Shown piece by piece: positions 1-7,805 of a stretch of 64,000 nucleotides of DNA. Source of the stretch: Chlamydiales bacterium (lineage in GTDB: Bacteria; Chlamydiota; Chlamydiia; Chlamydiales; JACKPQ01); assembly GCA_024233455.1 (NCBI GenBank), contig JACKPP010000002.1:372001-436000 (forward strand). Reading direction: 5' to 3'. Both the position numbers and the translations under genes were made by a program. Under the pieces are notes generated by a model that saw nothing but the letters and a program-made list of their open reading frames with translations, was not told the origin of the DNA and did not search any database. The stretch's first letter is position 1. Each line of letters starts with the position of its first letter.

Positions 1-81
1 ACTTTTACCAAGAAGAACCAGCAAAAATCCGTTGTATCCATAAATCAAGTTCTTTATACTCATGCCTATAAAAGTTGGATG

Positions 82-175
82 GCACTGGTTGAGATAGAGT
101 TCTCCCTCCCTCATAATCCGTAGGTCGTGGGTGCAAGTCCCTCTTACCCCATTTACTTAAGCGCATTTTTGGCAA
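82..175 (+). repeat. tRNA-derived repeat, copy A
   Basis: This holds a decayed CAU-anticodon tRNA. The anticodon loop CTCATAA, the variable region and a T-arm-like segment are readable, ending in ttacccca. Positions 110-175 match 1231-1296 at 65 of 66 bases. The upstream part (from about 82) instead resembles copy C at 4092-4172. The shared 66 bases run past the tRNA end into the last codons of a gene on the opposite strand (readable there as ...FAKNALK-stop). It is not a functional tRNA because the anticodon stem does not pair. Confidence 0.75.
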
Positions 176-181
176 CCCCAT

Positions 182-382
182 ATTAGAAATGGAAAAATTG
201 ACTTTTTTGCAAAGGATATTAAACCAGGGCATTACATAGATCTAGGATGTCTAATAAATTCTGTGTATATTGCACCAAATGCAGGAACATGGTTTAAAGA
301 GCTAACGGAAAACACCATTAAGAAAAATCGGCACAACTTCCCCATCTTTCATTCTGCTCTTGCAGAAAACCCAGTATTTTGA
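182..382 (+). pseudogene. 5'-truncated gene fragment of unknown family
   Basis: The frame is open from just after tRNA repeat A to a TGA at 380-382 and reads as a plausible protein (segments KDIKPGHYIDLGC and FPIFHSALAENPVF), but has no start codon or ribosome binding site. I read it as the C-terminal remnant of a gene cut by the recombination that left repeat A. The DLGC segment is faintly like a class I methyltransferase motif I, but that is not enough to name it. Confidence 0.4.
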
Positions 383-420
383 ACTCTTAGACCTTCCAGC
401 TCTCTATTGTCAGTAAATTT

Positions 421-1002
421 CTACACGAGAACGATGTCAAAGCCGCGCAAAAGTCCTGCCGCCTCAGGAAGGGAAAATTTAGCTTTTTTAATGTTATTAG
501 TTACTGGGTCAATATCGTAATTTAAAGCCTTAGAGAAATCACACTTCGAAAGGTCGCTATTATGGAAAAGCGTTCCTGCTAAATCCGAATCTTCAAAATT
601 AGACCCACTTAAACATGTATTAGTAAAGTGGCACTCTTTTAACTTACTTTTGATAAAGGCAGAGCTTTTCATCTGCAAGTCAGAAAAATTGCAATATTGA
701 ACTAAAGAATCTCGGAAGTTTGCCGAGAAAAAAGTCTTCTCACATTTAAAAAATTCAGCTCCTACAATTTTGCATTCCAAAAACTGAGCATGCTGAATAC
801 GGCATCCCTCTAATTTCACTAAACTAAAATTACAATTCTTGAAGATACACGAAATAAATTTTGCCTTTCTCAAAAGAGCTTCTGAAAAATTGCAATTTTG
901 AAACACGCAATCTGTAAAATCTTGAGATTCAAGTGACTTGCTCGAAAAATCTTCCGATTTATATTCATGTTCCTCTGGCAAGGAAGAAAAACTCTTATCC
1001 AT
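421..1002 (-). CDS. Pentapeptide-repeat protein
   Basis: The protein has 193 residues. From about residue 28 to 160 it is built of A(D/N)LxX-type repeats, seen as CxFxNCxF, LEGCRI, SNFEDSDLAGTLFHNSDLSKCDF and similar blocks, which fold as a right-handed quadrilateral beta helix. The C-terminus (LPEAAGLLRGFDIVL) is a common ending in the McbG/Qnr-like group of this family. Some relatives bind DNA gyrase and protect it; others have no known role, so the function here is open. Unusually many repeats carry Cys. It stands alone between two tRNA-derived repeats, which suggests it is island cargo. Confidence 0.85.
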   Translation of the reverse strand: MDKSFSSLPEEHEYKSEDFSSKSLESQDFTDCVFQNCNFSEALLRKAKFISCIFKNCNFSLVKLEGCRIQHAQFLECKIVGAEFFKCEKTFFSANFRDSLVQYCNFSDLQMKSSAFIKSKLKECHFTNTCLSGSNFEDSDLAGTLFHNSDLSKCDFSKALNYDIDPVTNNIKKAKFSLPEAAGLLRGFDIVLV

Positions 1003-1215
1003 CTATTTATCCTTTGATTATCTCAACCATCATATCCCTTTTTGATGGGATAATTCAACCTCATCCTTTCAATTTGATTCTAAAAAAGACTTGGACCGCC
1101 TGTGGACCATTCAATGACAAAAACTGAACATAAAAGGCCGTACATGACCGTAGATCGAAATTCTTTAAGCTGCTATCCTTTCTGCTGTTAGATGCAGCTA
1201 TCTATTGTGATTTAT

Positions 1216-1272
1216 GGGGTACTGCACGGACTCATAATCCGTAGGTCGTGGGTGCAAGTCCCTCTTGCCCCA
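1216..1272 (+). pseudogene. D-arm-less tRNA-Met(CAU)-like remnant, copy B
   Basis: An acceptor-like 5' strand ggggta can pair with ttgcccc at the 3' end. A perfect 5-bp anticodon stem (ACGGA/TCCGT) encloses loop CTCATAA with anticodon CAU. The D arm is missing: the sequence jumps from ggggta to ctgc. The T loop reads tgcaagt instead of TTCAAGT and its stem has a T-T mismatch. At 57 nt it is too short and damaged to be a standard tRNA. Confidence 0.7.
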
Positions 1273-1296
1273 TTTACTTAAGCGCATTTTTGGCAA
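1231..1296 (+). repeat. 66-bp direct repeat, copy B
   Basis: Matches 110-175 with one difference (ttGcccc here, ttAcccc there). It spans the anticodon loop to the 3' end of the tRNA remnant plus about 24 bp of downstream sequence that encodes the end of a gene on the minus strand. The two copies bracket about 1.1 kb carrying the pentapeptide-repeat gene. Confidence 0.8.
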
Positions 1297-1660
1297 ATAT
1301 ATGAAATTGATTCGCAAGTTTGCCTGAAATTTTTACATTCTCTACTGAGCAAGATGCGAAATTAACAGATTTCATTACCGCGTCAACTACATTTTTTGTT
1401 GTCATCCAAGCCCCGAATAATTCCCTGAGAAAGATATCCGCCCCTGGGGTATCACTATAGGGAAATAGGGTACCAACTAATACGCCACCAGAATCAAGAG
1501 CTTTCTTTAGTAAGAAATACCTGTATTAATTTTCGAGGGTCACAATATGGAAGCAACTCAATAGAGGAAAACTGGATTCTGGTTTACTCTATTTTATTCA
1601 GAGTTGTTTATAAAAATCGATCTCACGCACATTACCCAGATCAAGGTGCTGCTAGAAAAT
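1274..1660 (-). pseudogene. Decayed methyltransferase-like gene
   Basis: On the minus strand an open stretch ends at the stop at 1276-1274 and reads LLKKALDSGGVLVGTLFPYSD, then FGAWMTTKNVVDAVMKS, then ...FAKNALK. This pattern (large hydrophobic strand after a GG turn, followed by a C-terminal beta hairpin) looks like the C-terminal half of a class I SAM-dependent methyltransferase. A further piece (HLDLGNVREIDFYKQL) lies upstream in another frame and is cut by stops. No start codon links them, so this is a frameshifted, N-terminally incomplete remnant. It fills most of the 1003-1707 gap; I see nothing else there. Confidence 0.45.
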
Positions 1661-1707
1661 ATTAGAGTGAACTGCTATCATCTGCCCTAAAAAATTGAGG
1701 AGAAAAG

Positions 1708-2388
1708 ATGGAAAAATGGCTTATCTGTGTGCATTTATGTACTGCTTTATTTCCCTTGTTGGGGAAGGAACTACCTAAAAATAACATAAGTCAGCTTCAG
1801 CCATTAGCTATCGTTCAAGTGGGAGACCCCGTTCTACGTCGAAGGGCACGAGAGCTGTCCCTAGAGGAAATTACCAGCCCCGAAATCCAAGACCTCATCG
1901 AAATGATGAAAGTAACAATGAGAGCAGCTCCGGGCGTTGGATTAGCAGCTCCTCAAATAGGAAAATCTCTGCAGCTTGCTGTCATTGAAGATATGAACCA
2001 CAGCCATCTAGATCCTGAAACATTGTCTGAGCGAAATCGATATCCGGTCCCCTTTCATGTGATTATTAACCCACGGCTTCATGTAGAAGAATCTATCCCT
2101 AATGTTGAATTTTTTGAAGGTTGTTTAAGTGTTCCAAAGTTTAGTGGGGTTGTTCCTAGAGCAGAATCTGTACGTGTAGAATGTTTAAATGAACAAGGAA
2201 AACCCATCACCATAAGAGCGAAGGGCTGGTATGCTCGCATTTTACAACACGAAATAGATCACTTAAATGGAACCCTCTATTTAGATAAAGTTCAAATCCC
2301 CACCTTGATCACAACTGAAAACTATGTCAAGTTATATAGTGATAAAAGTGTAAGCGAGATTCAAGCTGCCCTATCTTTAGAAAAATAG
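1708..2388 (+). CDS. def: Peptide deformylase with hydrophobic N-terminal leader
   Basis: Peptide deformylase removes the formyl group from nascent N-termini. All three family motifs are present: GVGLAAPQ near residue 75, EGCLS near 138 (Cys metal ligand), and QHEIDHLNG near 180 (both His ligands and catalytic Glu). The loop before the second motif (PETLSERNRYPVPFHVIINP) is long, as in the PDF1A-like group of mitochondria and some gamma-proteobacteria. About 30 extra residues precede the usual start; residues 3-19 (KWLICVHLCTALFPLLG) are hydrophobic and resemble a signal or anchor segment. A strong ribosome site (gaggag) precedes this ATG, so the extension is probably real. It is likely a second, acquired deformylase since it lies among tRNA-derived repeats. 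Confidence 0.93.
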   Translation: MEKWLICVHLCTALFPLLGKELPKNNISQLQPLAIVQVGDPVLRRRARELSLEEITSPEIQDLIEMMKVTMRAAPGVGLAAPQIGKSLQLAVIEDMNHSHLDPETLSERNRYPVPFHVIINPRLHVEESIPNVEFFEGCLSVPKFSGVVPRAESVRVECLNEQGKPITIRAKGWYARILQHEIDHLNGTLYLDKVQIPTLITTENYVKLYSDKSVSEIQAALSLEK

Positions 2389-2401
2389 ACTCATGAAATA
2401 G

Positions 2402-2656
2402 TCCAAGCAGACCAAACACAAAAGGAACGCTTTACTACATGGGGACTTTGTATCGTTAATGGAATTAATGGACATACCTCCTACAGGTCGCCAAATCACA
2501 AATGGCAAACGTAATCTATTAGAAAATAGAGATATAAAAGAAGCGATCCTTAGTATTGCCAGCATAAGAAATCAAGGTTTTCAAAAATTTCGAGACCATA
2601 CAAGTGAGATAATAAATATCCCGGATAAAATTTTACTTTCTCTTGCTATCTCTTAG
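2402..2656 (+). pseudogene. C-terminal gene fragment, family not recognised
   Basis: An open frame after a TAG at 2399-2401 reads RNALLHGDFVSLMELMD, then PTGRQITNGKRNLLENRDIKE to a stop at 2654-2656. An ATG at 2459 could start a 65-residue protein, but coding-like sequence continues upstream of it and no ribosome site is visible. It is best read as the tail of a lost gene between def and dinD. Confidence 0.35.
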
Positions 2657-2685
2657 CCTCTGAATTTTTATTAGTGGAGCAACGC

Positions 2686-3546
2686 CTAGTCGTTTATCAA
2701 CTTAGGTAGCTTTCCGGACTGTTTGACAAGTTTTTTCTCTTCGGATTTCACACGTCTCTCGAGCTTCGTGACATCTTCCTCTGAAGGCAAATTTTCCGGC
2801 TTAATGCCACGAGCACCCAACATATCGCGCACACTTAAGTTATTTTGAACATGCTCCCCTGCTATTGCACTCTCTCCCTGTAGATCTTCTTGTATCGCGT
2901 TGTGATTGGTCATCTCTGTTGCTAAATTTTTGGCAGCAATCGTCAATGTTGGCAGAAAATCGGCAAGAGGTCGACTCTCTGTGATCCCATACTTGTTTTT
3001 CATTGCCTGTGTTGAATATCCCCCAAAAAGAGCGGCATCTCCCTTAGAGCGGATGCGGGCAAAACCTGCATCATCTACACCACGCTCATAAATATTCTGA
3101 GAAAGTGCTTTTTCTGACTTCCTTAATTTCTCGCGAACTTCTAGCCTGTCGTGCAAGCGCATGCGAGCTTCTATCAATTCCTGCTTGCGCGTTTGAACGG
3201 CAAAATAACTCTGGGCAAAAGCAATAGGCTCTTTCCTTGAATCTCCATTTTGAGCAATCAAGTAACAGGCATAGCGTGTAAGCATGAAATCATCGACGGC
3301 TCGCTCGGCTCCACTGCCTAAAGACACCATTTTCGTGATGCCACGAAAATGGTCATTCGGTTCATAACCCGTTGTTTGACAAGATTCTATAGCTCGTTGG
3401 ATGGCAGTCGTAAAATTCTCCCAACGCGTGTATCCAAGAGATTTTTGAAGATCTCTAGCAAACCAAAATTCTATTTCTTCCCCTGGGACATTTTGTGCCA
3501 ACGCATCAAAATGACTTTGTAACTTTTTAACGCCTTCGCCTTGCAT
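2686..3546 (-). CDS. dinD: DNA damage-inducible protein D (DinD)
   Basis: The protein matches the DinD family over its length: an N-terminal Bro-N-like part (FWFARDLQKSLGYTRWENF, then GSGAERAVDDFMLTRYACYL) and the conserved middle YERGVDDAGFARIRSKGD. E. coli DinD is an SOS-regulated protein reported to inhibit RecA filament activities; here that role is inference. The start is set by AGGAGG eight bases before the ATG at 3546, giving 286 residues. An in-frame ATG seven codons earlier overlaps the stop of the upstream gene (ATGA) and is an alternative, translationally coupled start. DinD genes are often island-borne, as the surroundings suggest. Confidence 0.9.
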   Translation of the reverse strand: MQGEGVKKLQSHFDALAQNVPGEEIEFWFARDLQKSLGYTRWENFTTAIQRAIESCQTTGYEPNDHFRGITKMVSLGSGAERAVDDFMLTRYACYLIAQNGDSRKEPIAFAQSYFAVQTRKQELIEARMRLHDRLEVREKLRKSEKALSQNIYERGVDDAGFARIRSKGDAALFGGYSTQAMKNKYGITESRPLADFLPTLTIAAKNLATEMTNHNAIQEDLQGESAIAGEHVQNNLSVRDMLGARGIKPENLPSEEDVTKLERRVKSEEKKLVKQSGKLPKLIND

Positions 3547-3563
3547 CTGATATCCTCCTGAAA

Positions 3564-3857
3564 TCATTCATTCAATTTTTTCATAAGCATCAGAGGAAAG
3601 TCAAGATTTTTGAGCATCCCAGCAACATCCATTAAGTCCCATGCAAATAGCTTTGGCAGTTTATATAACGTCATAGAGTTTCTTGGTTTCTTCATTTCCC
3701 GTATTTTTTCCGCAAATGATTGGAAGCTAATTGCAGTTGTTGTCAAAATAGGAGGCTTGTGCTGACAATTAGGCTTAACCGGTTCATCAGCAAAGCCTAC
3801 TATCGGGATTAAGAAAAGACTGATCGCAAGACAGAAATTTCGAACTTTCTCTTTCAT
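3564..3857 (-). CDS. Small secreted protein, function unknown
   Basis: The 97-residue product has a clear signal peptide (MKEKVRNFCLAISLFLIPIVGFA, cleavage likely before DEP). The mature part of about 74 residues is basic, with a single Cys and no motif I recognise. Its stop overlaps the upstream alternative start of dinD by ATGA, and its own start overlaps the preceding short frame, so the three may be one transcript. It could be an exported peptide or the remnant of a longer exported protein. Confidence 0.55.
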   Translation of the reverse strand: MKEKVRNFCLAISLFLIPIVGFADEPVKPNCQHKPPILTTTAISFQSFAEKIREMKKPRNSMTLYKLPKLFAWDLMDVAGMLKNLDFPLMLMKKLNE

Positions 3858-4060
3858 AAAATTCCTATAGAAAAAATATGGACCAGTGGATGCTTTTTTG
3901 GCATTTCTAGTCCATTTTTGAACCTAATCAAACTATGGCAATCTGGAGTAGATCTTTTGGCTTCGTTCTTTCGGTAGTCAGAAAGAAACGGCTCTTCCAA
4001 CTCCATTTGGGAATAATCATCAGCGATATATGGAGGGAATCCGAAAACTAAACCATTCAT
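3854..4060 (-). CDS. Short hypothetical protein
   Basis: A 68-residue frame that overlaps the start of the secreted protein by 4 bases (ATGA), an arrangement usual for coupled genes. No signal peptide or known motif is visible. It could also be the fragment of a longer decayed gene, since a pseudo-tRNA begins about 30 bp upstream. Low confidence that it is expressed. Confidence 0.3.
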   Translation of the reverse strand: MNGLVFGFPPYIADDYSQMELEEPFLSDYRKNEAKRSTPDCHSLIRFKNGLEMPKKHPLVHIFSIGIL

Positions 4061-4091
4061 TGACTTTTCAGCTCTTTCAAGTTGATTTAGG

Positions 4092-4172
4092 TTGATTAGC
4101 GCTGGTTGGAATGAAGTTTTCCCTCCCCCATAACCCGTTAAGCCGCGGGTTCAATTCTTGCTTGCCCCATTT
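4092..4172 (+). pseudogene. Decayed tRNA(CAU)-like sequence, copy C
   Basis: This ends in ttgcttgcccca and has an intact T arm (GCGGG, loop TTCAATT, CTTGC, with two G-U pairs) and an anticodon loop containing CAT. The anticodon stem and 5' acceptor strand no longer pair. The stretch gctggttg...cataacccg parallels copy A at 82-120. It is therefore an older, more diverged member of the same repeat family. Confidence 0.6.
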
Positions 4173-4234
4173 TTGCAACCGCCATTCTAGCCCAAAATTT
4201 GACTTTACCAGTTAATACTGCTATTGAAAAACAT

Positions 4235-4627
4235 ATGGGATTTACTGGCATTGATCATATAGTACTTACAGTGAAGTCGATCGAAAAGACGGTCGAATTC
4301 TACTGCGGTATTTTGGGAATGATTGAGGTAACTTTTGGCGAAGGCAGAAAAGCCATACTCTGCGGCGAGCAAAAAATTAATCTTCATGAAAAAGGAAAGG
4401 AATTCAATCCGAAAGCTCTCTTTCCTACTCCCGGCTCAGCAGATATCTGTATGATCACGGAGACACCTTTAAAAGAAGTTCAGGCCAGATTGTCAGAATA
4501 TAAAATTATGCTCGTCGAAGGGCCTGTTCAAAGGACGGGGACAAAAGGAAAAATCATTTCAATTTACATCAGGGATCCAGACCAAAATTTAATTGAAATT
4601 TCCAATTATTTACTGCCATTGACGTAA
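4235..4627 (+). CDS. VOC-family (glyoxalase/dioxygenase fold) protein
   Basis: From the chosen ATG the protein reads MGFTGIDHIVLTVKSIEKTV, the classic start of a vicinal-oxygen-chelate protein, and ends with IYIRDPDQNLIEISNY, the classic second half-motif. The His in IDHIVL and the Glu in LIEISN are the usual metal ligands. Size (130 residues) suits a single VOC unit, which dimerises. Substrate cannot be told; relatives include glyoxalases, dioxygenases and antibiotic-binding proteins. A TTG 36 bases upstream is in frame, but the family start supports 4235. It is followed after 45 bases by the CHMI-like gene on the same strand. Confidence 0.88.
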   Translation: MGFTGIDHIVLTVKSIEKTVEFYCGILGMIEVTFGEGRKAILCGEQKINLHEKGKEFNPKALFPTPGSADICMITETPLKEVQARLSEYKIMLVEGPVQRTGTKGKIISIYIRDPDQNLIEISNYLLPLT

Positions 4628-4672
4628 AGTTTTGTTCTTTAGAAAAAGCAAATAGGCACATAGGAGAATCAC

Positions 4673-5059
4673 ATGCCTCATCTGAGATTGGAATATTCAA
4701 AAAACGTTCAGATGGCAGAAGACCATCTCAAAGTATTGTTCTTAAAACTACATGAAGCTTTAGTAAGTAAAGCTAATGCCGAACTTTTTCGTTGCCAAAG
4801 TAGATCTATTTCCTACGAAAATTTTTTTGTGGGCGATGGAGAAAAAAACCGAGCTTTTGTCTATTTGCAAGTGATTTTAATTCAGGGGCGCACACCGATG
4901 CAGCTGCAAGAAACAGGAAATGCACTCTTGAAAATTCTACAGGATGAGTTCAAAGATCTGCTTCTTCATTATAATGCTCAAATTTCGGTGCATATAAATG
5001 AAATTCAAACAGACCGCTCCTATAAATCCAATCATAGGGCTGGCGCAAGAGAAATGTAA
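4673..5059 (+). CDS. 5-carboxymethyl-2-hydroxymuconate isomerase-like tautomerase
   Basis: It begins MPHLRLEYSKNV, the hallmark of CHMI (HpaF-type) tautomerases in which Pro2 becomes the catalytic N-terminal base after Met removal. The length (128 residues) equals the family's. AGGAG lies 7 bases before the ATG. CHMI acts in homoprotocatechuate breakdown, but no other gene of that pathway is visible here, so this may be a stand-alone tautomerase acquired with its neighbours. Confidence 0.85.
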   Translation: MPHLRLEYSKNVQMAEDHLKVLFLKLHEALVSKANAELFRCQSRSISYENFFVGDGEKNRAFVYLQVILIQGRTPMQLQETGNALLKILQDEFKDLLLHYNAQISVHINEIQTDRSYKSNHRAGAREM

Positions 5060-5389
5060 AATTGCTCAGGCACTTACGATACGTCAAATCTCTTAGCAAT
5101 CTTAAGCCAATCGGTTGAGACTAAGCTAATTTAGTTCAGCTATACTTCTGCAATATTTAAAGCTTCCTTAAGAAATTAGTCGGCATCTTTTTTATGAAAT
5201 GCGAATTTAATATTATAAAGTTATTAATGTGTTTTAAAATCTAAAATTGGGATATTTTATTATAATGACACCGTGATTGTCCCATTGCACCCTCAAAATC
5301 CAATCAATTTCGGTAGCTTTTTGATCAAAGTTTCTTTATTATTTCACTCATAGCGTCTCGATGATATTGAGTTCCAGGCTAGACCCCGA

Positions 5390-5427
5390 CCCTCATAATC
5401 TCTTAAGTCGTGGGTTTTAGCTTGCGC
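5390..5427 (+). pseudogene. tRNA(CAU)-like trace, copy D
   Basis: The string cctcataatc...aagtcgtgggtt resembles the anticodon-loop-to-T-arm part of copies A-C, then diverges. It is the only recognisable item in the 5060-5506 gap; I see no open frame or clear promoter in the rest of that gap. Confidence 0.4.
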
Positions 5428-5506
5428 CGACTCTCGCAAGCTGGGAGGATTCATATCCATGTGGGCCCCTCTTAGCTGATACATCTCAAAATGGAGTCAT
5501 TAAATA

Positions 5507-5926
5507 ATGAAAATCGTAAAACAACTTTTAACAAGTGACCTAAAGGACTTAATTTACTCCGGTTTTAAAGAGTACGCTATCGAAGAAGTAGGGCAAGATG
5601 GAGTCGGTGATCCTGTTGCTTTTATTGCCCTGCAAAATAACGAATGTATCGGTGCAGTTGTGATTCAACCGTTTTGGGGTGCTCTACATATCAAATATGT
5701 ATGGGTAACAAAATCCTTCAGGAAGCAAAAAATCGGCACACTTTTAATGCAAGAGGCTTGTGCGTATGGAATCAATCTGGGTTATCCTTTTGCCTTCATT
5801 GAAACCATGAGTTTTCAAGCTTTAGAGTTTTATCAAAAACTTGGATTCACATTAGAATTTACCCGCAATGGATATGTGGGTGATTTAGCATTCCACTATC
5901 TTAAAAAAGAGTTATTTAGACAATAA
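5507..5926 (+). CDS. GNAT-family N-acetyltransferase
   Basis: The 139-residue protein has the GNAT core: beta strands around VVIQPFWGALHIKYVWV, the acetyl-CoA pyrophosphate loop as RKQKIGTLLMQEACAYG (R/Q-x-x-G-x-G/A type, residues about 73-88), and the C-terminal ALEFYQKLGF motif near residue 106. It transfers an acetyl group from acetyl-CoA to an amine; the substrate is not evident. It stands alone, with no visible operon partner. Confidence 0.88.
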   Translation: MKIVKQLLTSDLKDLIYSGFKEYAIEEVGQDGVGDPVAFIALQNNECIGAVVIQPFWGALHIKYVWVTKSFRKQKIGTLLMQEACAYGINLGYPFAFIETMSFQALEFYQKLGFTLEFTRNGYVGDLAFHYLKKELFRQ

Positions 5927-6094
5927 ATGGGAAAGCAACTTCAATCGCAAGTCAAATGCAAGTGCATGGTTGGTGGACAGGATTGAAAAAGAGTAGCTGT
6001 TTTTCCCTTTTTACCTATAATACCTAATAGAAAAATAGCTATTACAAAACAAATCGAGATTGAAAAAATTGCTAATAGGCGGTTTAGAAAAGGT

Positions 6095-6598
6095 ATGAAA
6101 CGTGTGGTAATCATTGGCGCCTGCGGCTCTGGGAAGACAACGCTTGGCCAAGCTATGTCTGGAAAGTTGGGTATTGCCTGGACCGATTTGGATGATTTGT
6201 TTTGGCTGCCTGGTTGGAAGAGACGGCCATTTGAAGAATTCGAAGGGATGGTTAAACAAACTGTTGCAGCTGATACATGGATCGTATGTGGCAATTATTC
6301 AAAATTACAACACCTAACAGTATTTCAAGCTGACACGGTGGTATGGCTTGATCTGTCTTTGGGAATTTTGCTTTGGAGAATTATCAAACGTGGCGTGATC
6401 CAAGCAAGGCAAAGAACCGCTATTTGCAATGGAAATTACCAGTCTATCTCTCAGTTTTGGTGGCTATTTAAACACCTTTTTAAGAGCTTCTGGAAGAAAA
6501 AGACTCGGTACAAACAGCTTGAAGCCCAGGCCACCCAGGCCACGTGGGTACACCTGCGTGATATCGATGCATTGAATAAGTGGCTAGCGGCTATTTGA
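6095..6598 (+). CDS. P-loop kinase-like protein (adenylate kinase/FlaR-type)
   Basis: Walker A is GACGSGKTT at residues 8-16. It is followed by WTDLDDLFWLPGW, typical of the small AAA/adenylate-kinase-like group annotated as topology modulation protein FlaR, and by RRPFEEFEG and WIVCGNYS, also family hallmarks. The size (167 residues) fits. Likely an ATP-dependent small-molecule kinase; the substrate is unknown. Its 3' end overlaps the convergent gene at 6584 by 15 bases. Confidence 0.85.
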   Translation: MKRVVIIGACGSGKTTLGQAMSGKLGIAWTDLDDLFWLPGWKRRPFEEFEGMVKQTVAADTWIVCGNYSKLQHLTVFQADTVVWLDLSLGILLWRIIKRGVIQARQRTAICNGNYQSISQFWWLFKHLFKSFWKKKTRYKQLEAQATQATWVHLRDIDALNKWLAAI

Positions 6599-7801
6599 CC
6601 GGATGAATGCCTCGATTGTCTCAGAGCTTTCTAGGCAGCGAGGATATTCATTGATCTGTGCTGCTAAGGGGTTAAAATTGAGCTCTCCAGGGCAGGCTTT
6701 TAAAGTGTTAGCAATAGCTGGCAAGCCCTTTTGCACCGCATAGTCTAGGTTGTGGTGACGCTTAAGATTGCATAGCACAGCTGGCATATAGGTGGGTGTC
6801 GGACCTTCTCTACTTATCATGGGATCAAAAGCTTCAAGCAGATCTTGTTCAAGGTTATCTGCGGCAGCTTTTAATGCCTGGCCTTCTTCAAGTGTGTAAA
6901 GACGCAACATACACCCCACGCGAATTAGGGCACGCTCAGTCAAATCATCTGCAGAAAGACCTAACTTTGCACCTCTATAGCGCAAATATTCCATGAGTCC
7001 TTCTTCTTTGGACAATCCATTTTGTATGATCGATTGGCAAGTCCTAACGATAGCCTGCATCGCCTCGTGCACTTGGTTACTGTAGACAATGGAGTAGGAA
7101 TCATCGACATGGCCTGCTGCCCCGGCCACATCACAACAATGGATGAATAGATCAAATTTTAGGCAATAGGCATCATTAGGAGTGTGGACTGCGGCAATTT
7201 TGGAAAACATCGATGGACCACCTTCTACATGGCATATGTGCCCATAGTGCGCAAAATGGGAGGTCTTGATGAGTAGATTCTGTGCTTCAAGGGGCAGGGC
7301 CTTAAAAGTTGGGCAGCGGCTCGGCTCTTGGCCTAAAATACAGAGCGCTTCTTTATAAAATTCATCGTGATCTGCAATATGCCCCAGCTCTGGAAAGAGC
7401 GCTTTGCCCTTAGGACTCAAACCAATGTCGCCCAAGACAAGAGCTGCTCGCATCGTTGCAGTTAGCTGCTCAGGGGTAAGTTGATAGGGACACTCAGTAA
7501 ACAATTCCTGAACGGCTTGCTGTAATTCTTTAAATGCTTCTAAGCGTAATGGGTTTTTTCCCTGGCCAGTAAATTGAACGTAATTCCCGTCTAAAATCCA
7601 ATTTAAGCATTTTAGGGTCAAATTGGTACGCTTATATTCAGAATCGCTGGCCTTTGAAGCATAATCAGCTGTTGTGACAACATCATTTCCTTTGAGCCAC
7701 TCTAGCTCTGGATAATTTATACTAGGATATTCTCCAATACCTGCAGAAAAGACAGTTATCAAATAGGTGATTGTCGATATTAAAATATAACTAAAACGCA
7801 A
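6584..7801 (-). CDS. Secreted 405-residue protein, function unknown
   Basis: An N-terminal hydrophobic segment (YILISTITYLITVFSAGIG) suggests Sec export. The rest is mostly helical with many His and Cys; the centre contains HFAHYGHICHVEGGPSMF and FDLFIHCCDVAGAAGHVDD, and these His/Asp clusters recall metal-dependent phosphohydrolase (HD-like) sites, though no strict HD motif is present. It lies 4 bases downstream of tyrP on the same strand, so the two are probably co-transcribed. I do not recognise the family. Confidence 0.75.
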   Translation of the reverse strand: MRFSYILISTITYLITVFSAGIGEYPSINYPELEWLKGNDVVTTADYASKASDSEYKRTNLTLKCLNWILDGNYVQFTGQGKNPLRLEAFKELQQAVQELFTECPYQLTPEQLTATMRAALVLGDIGLSPKGKALFPELGHIADHDEFYKEALCILGQEPSRCPTFKALPLEAQNLLIKTSHFAHYGHICHVEGGPSMFSKIAAVHTPNDAYCLKFDLFIHCCDVAGAAGHVDDSYSIVYSNQVHEAMQAIVRTCQSIIQNGLSKEEGLMEYLRYRGAKLGLSADDLTERALIRVGCMLRLYTLEEGQALKAAADNLEQDLLEAFDPMISREGPTPTYMPAVLCNLKRHHNLDYAVQKGLPAIANTLKACPGELNFNPLAAQINEYPRCLESSETIEAFIRSNSR

Positions 7802-7805
7802 TTAT

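Noticed and set aside
1..5430. Functional tRNA genes
   Set aside because: Each tRNA-like segment lacks a pairable acceptor, D arm or anticodon stem; none would be a complete tRNA.
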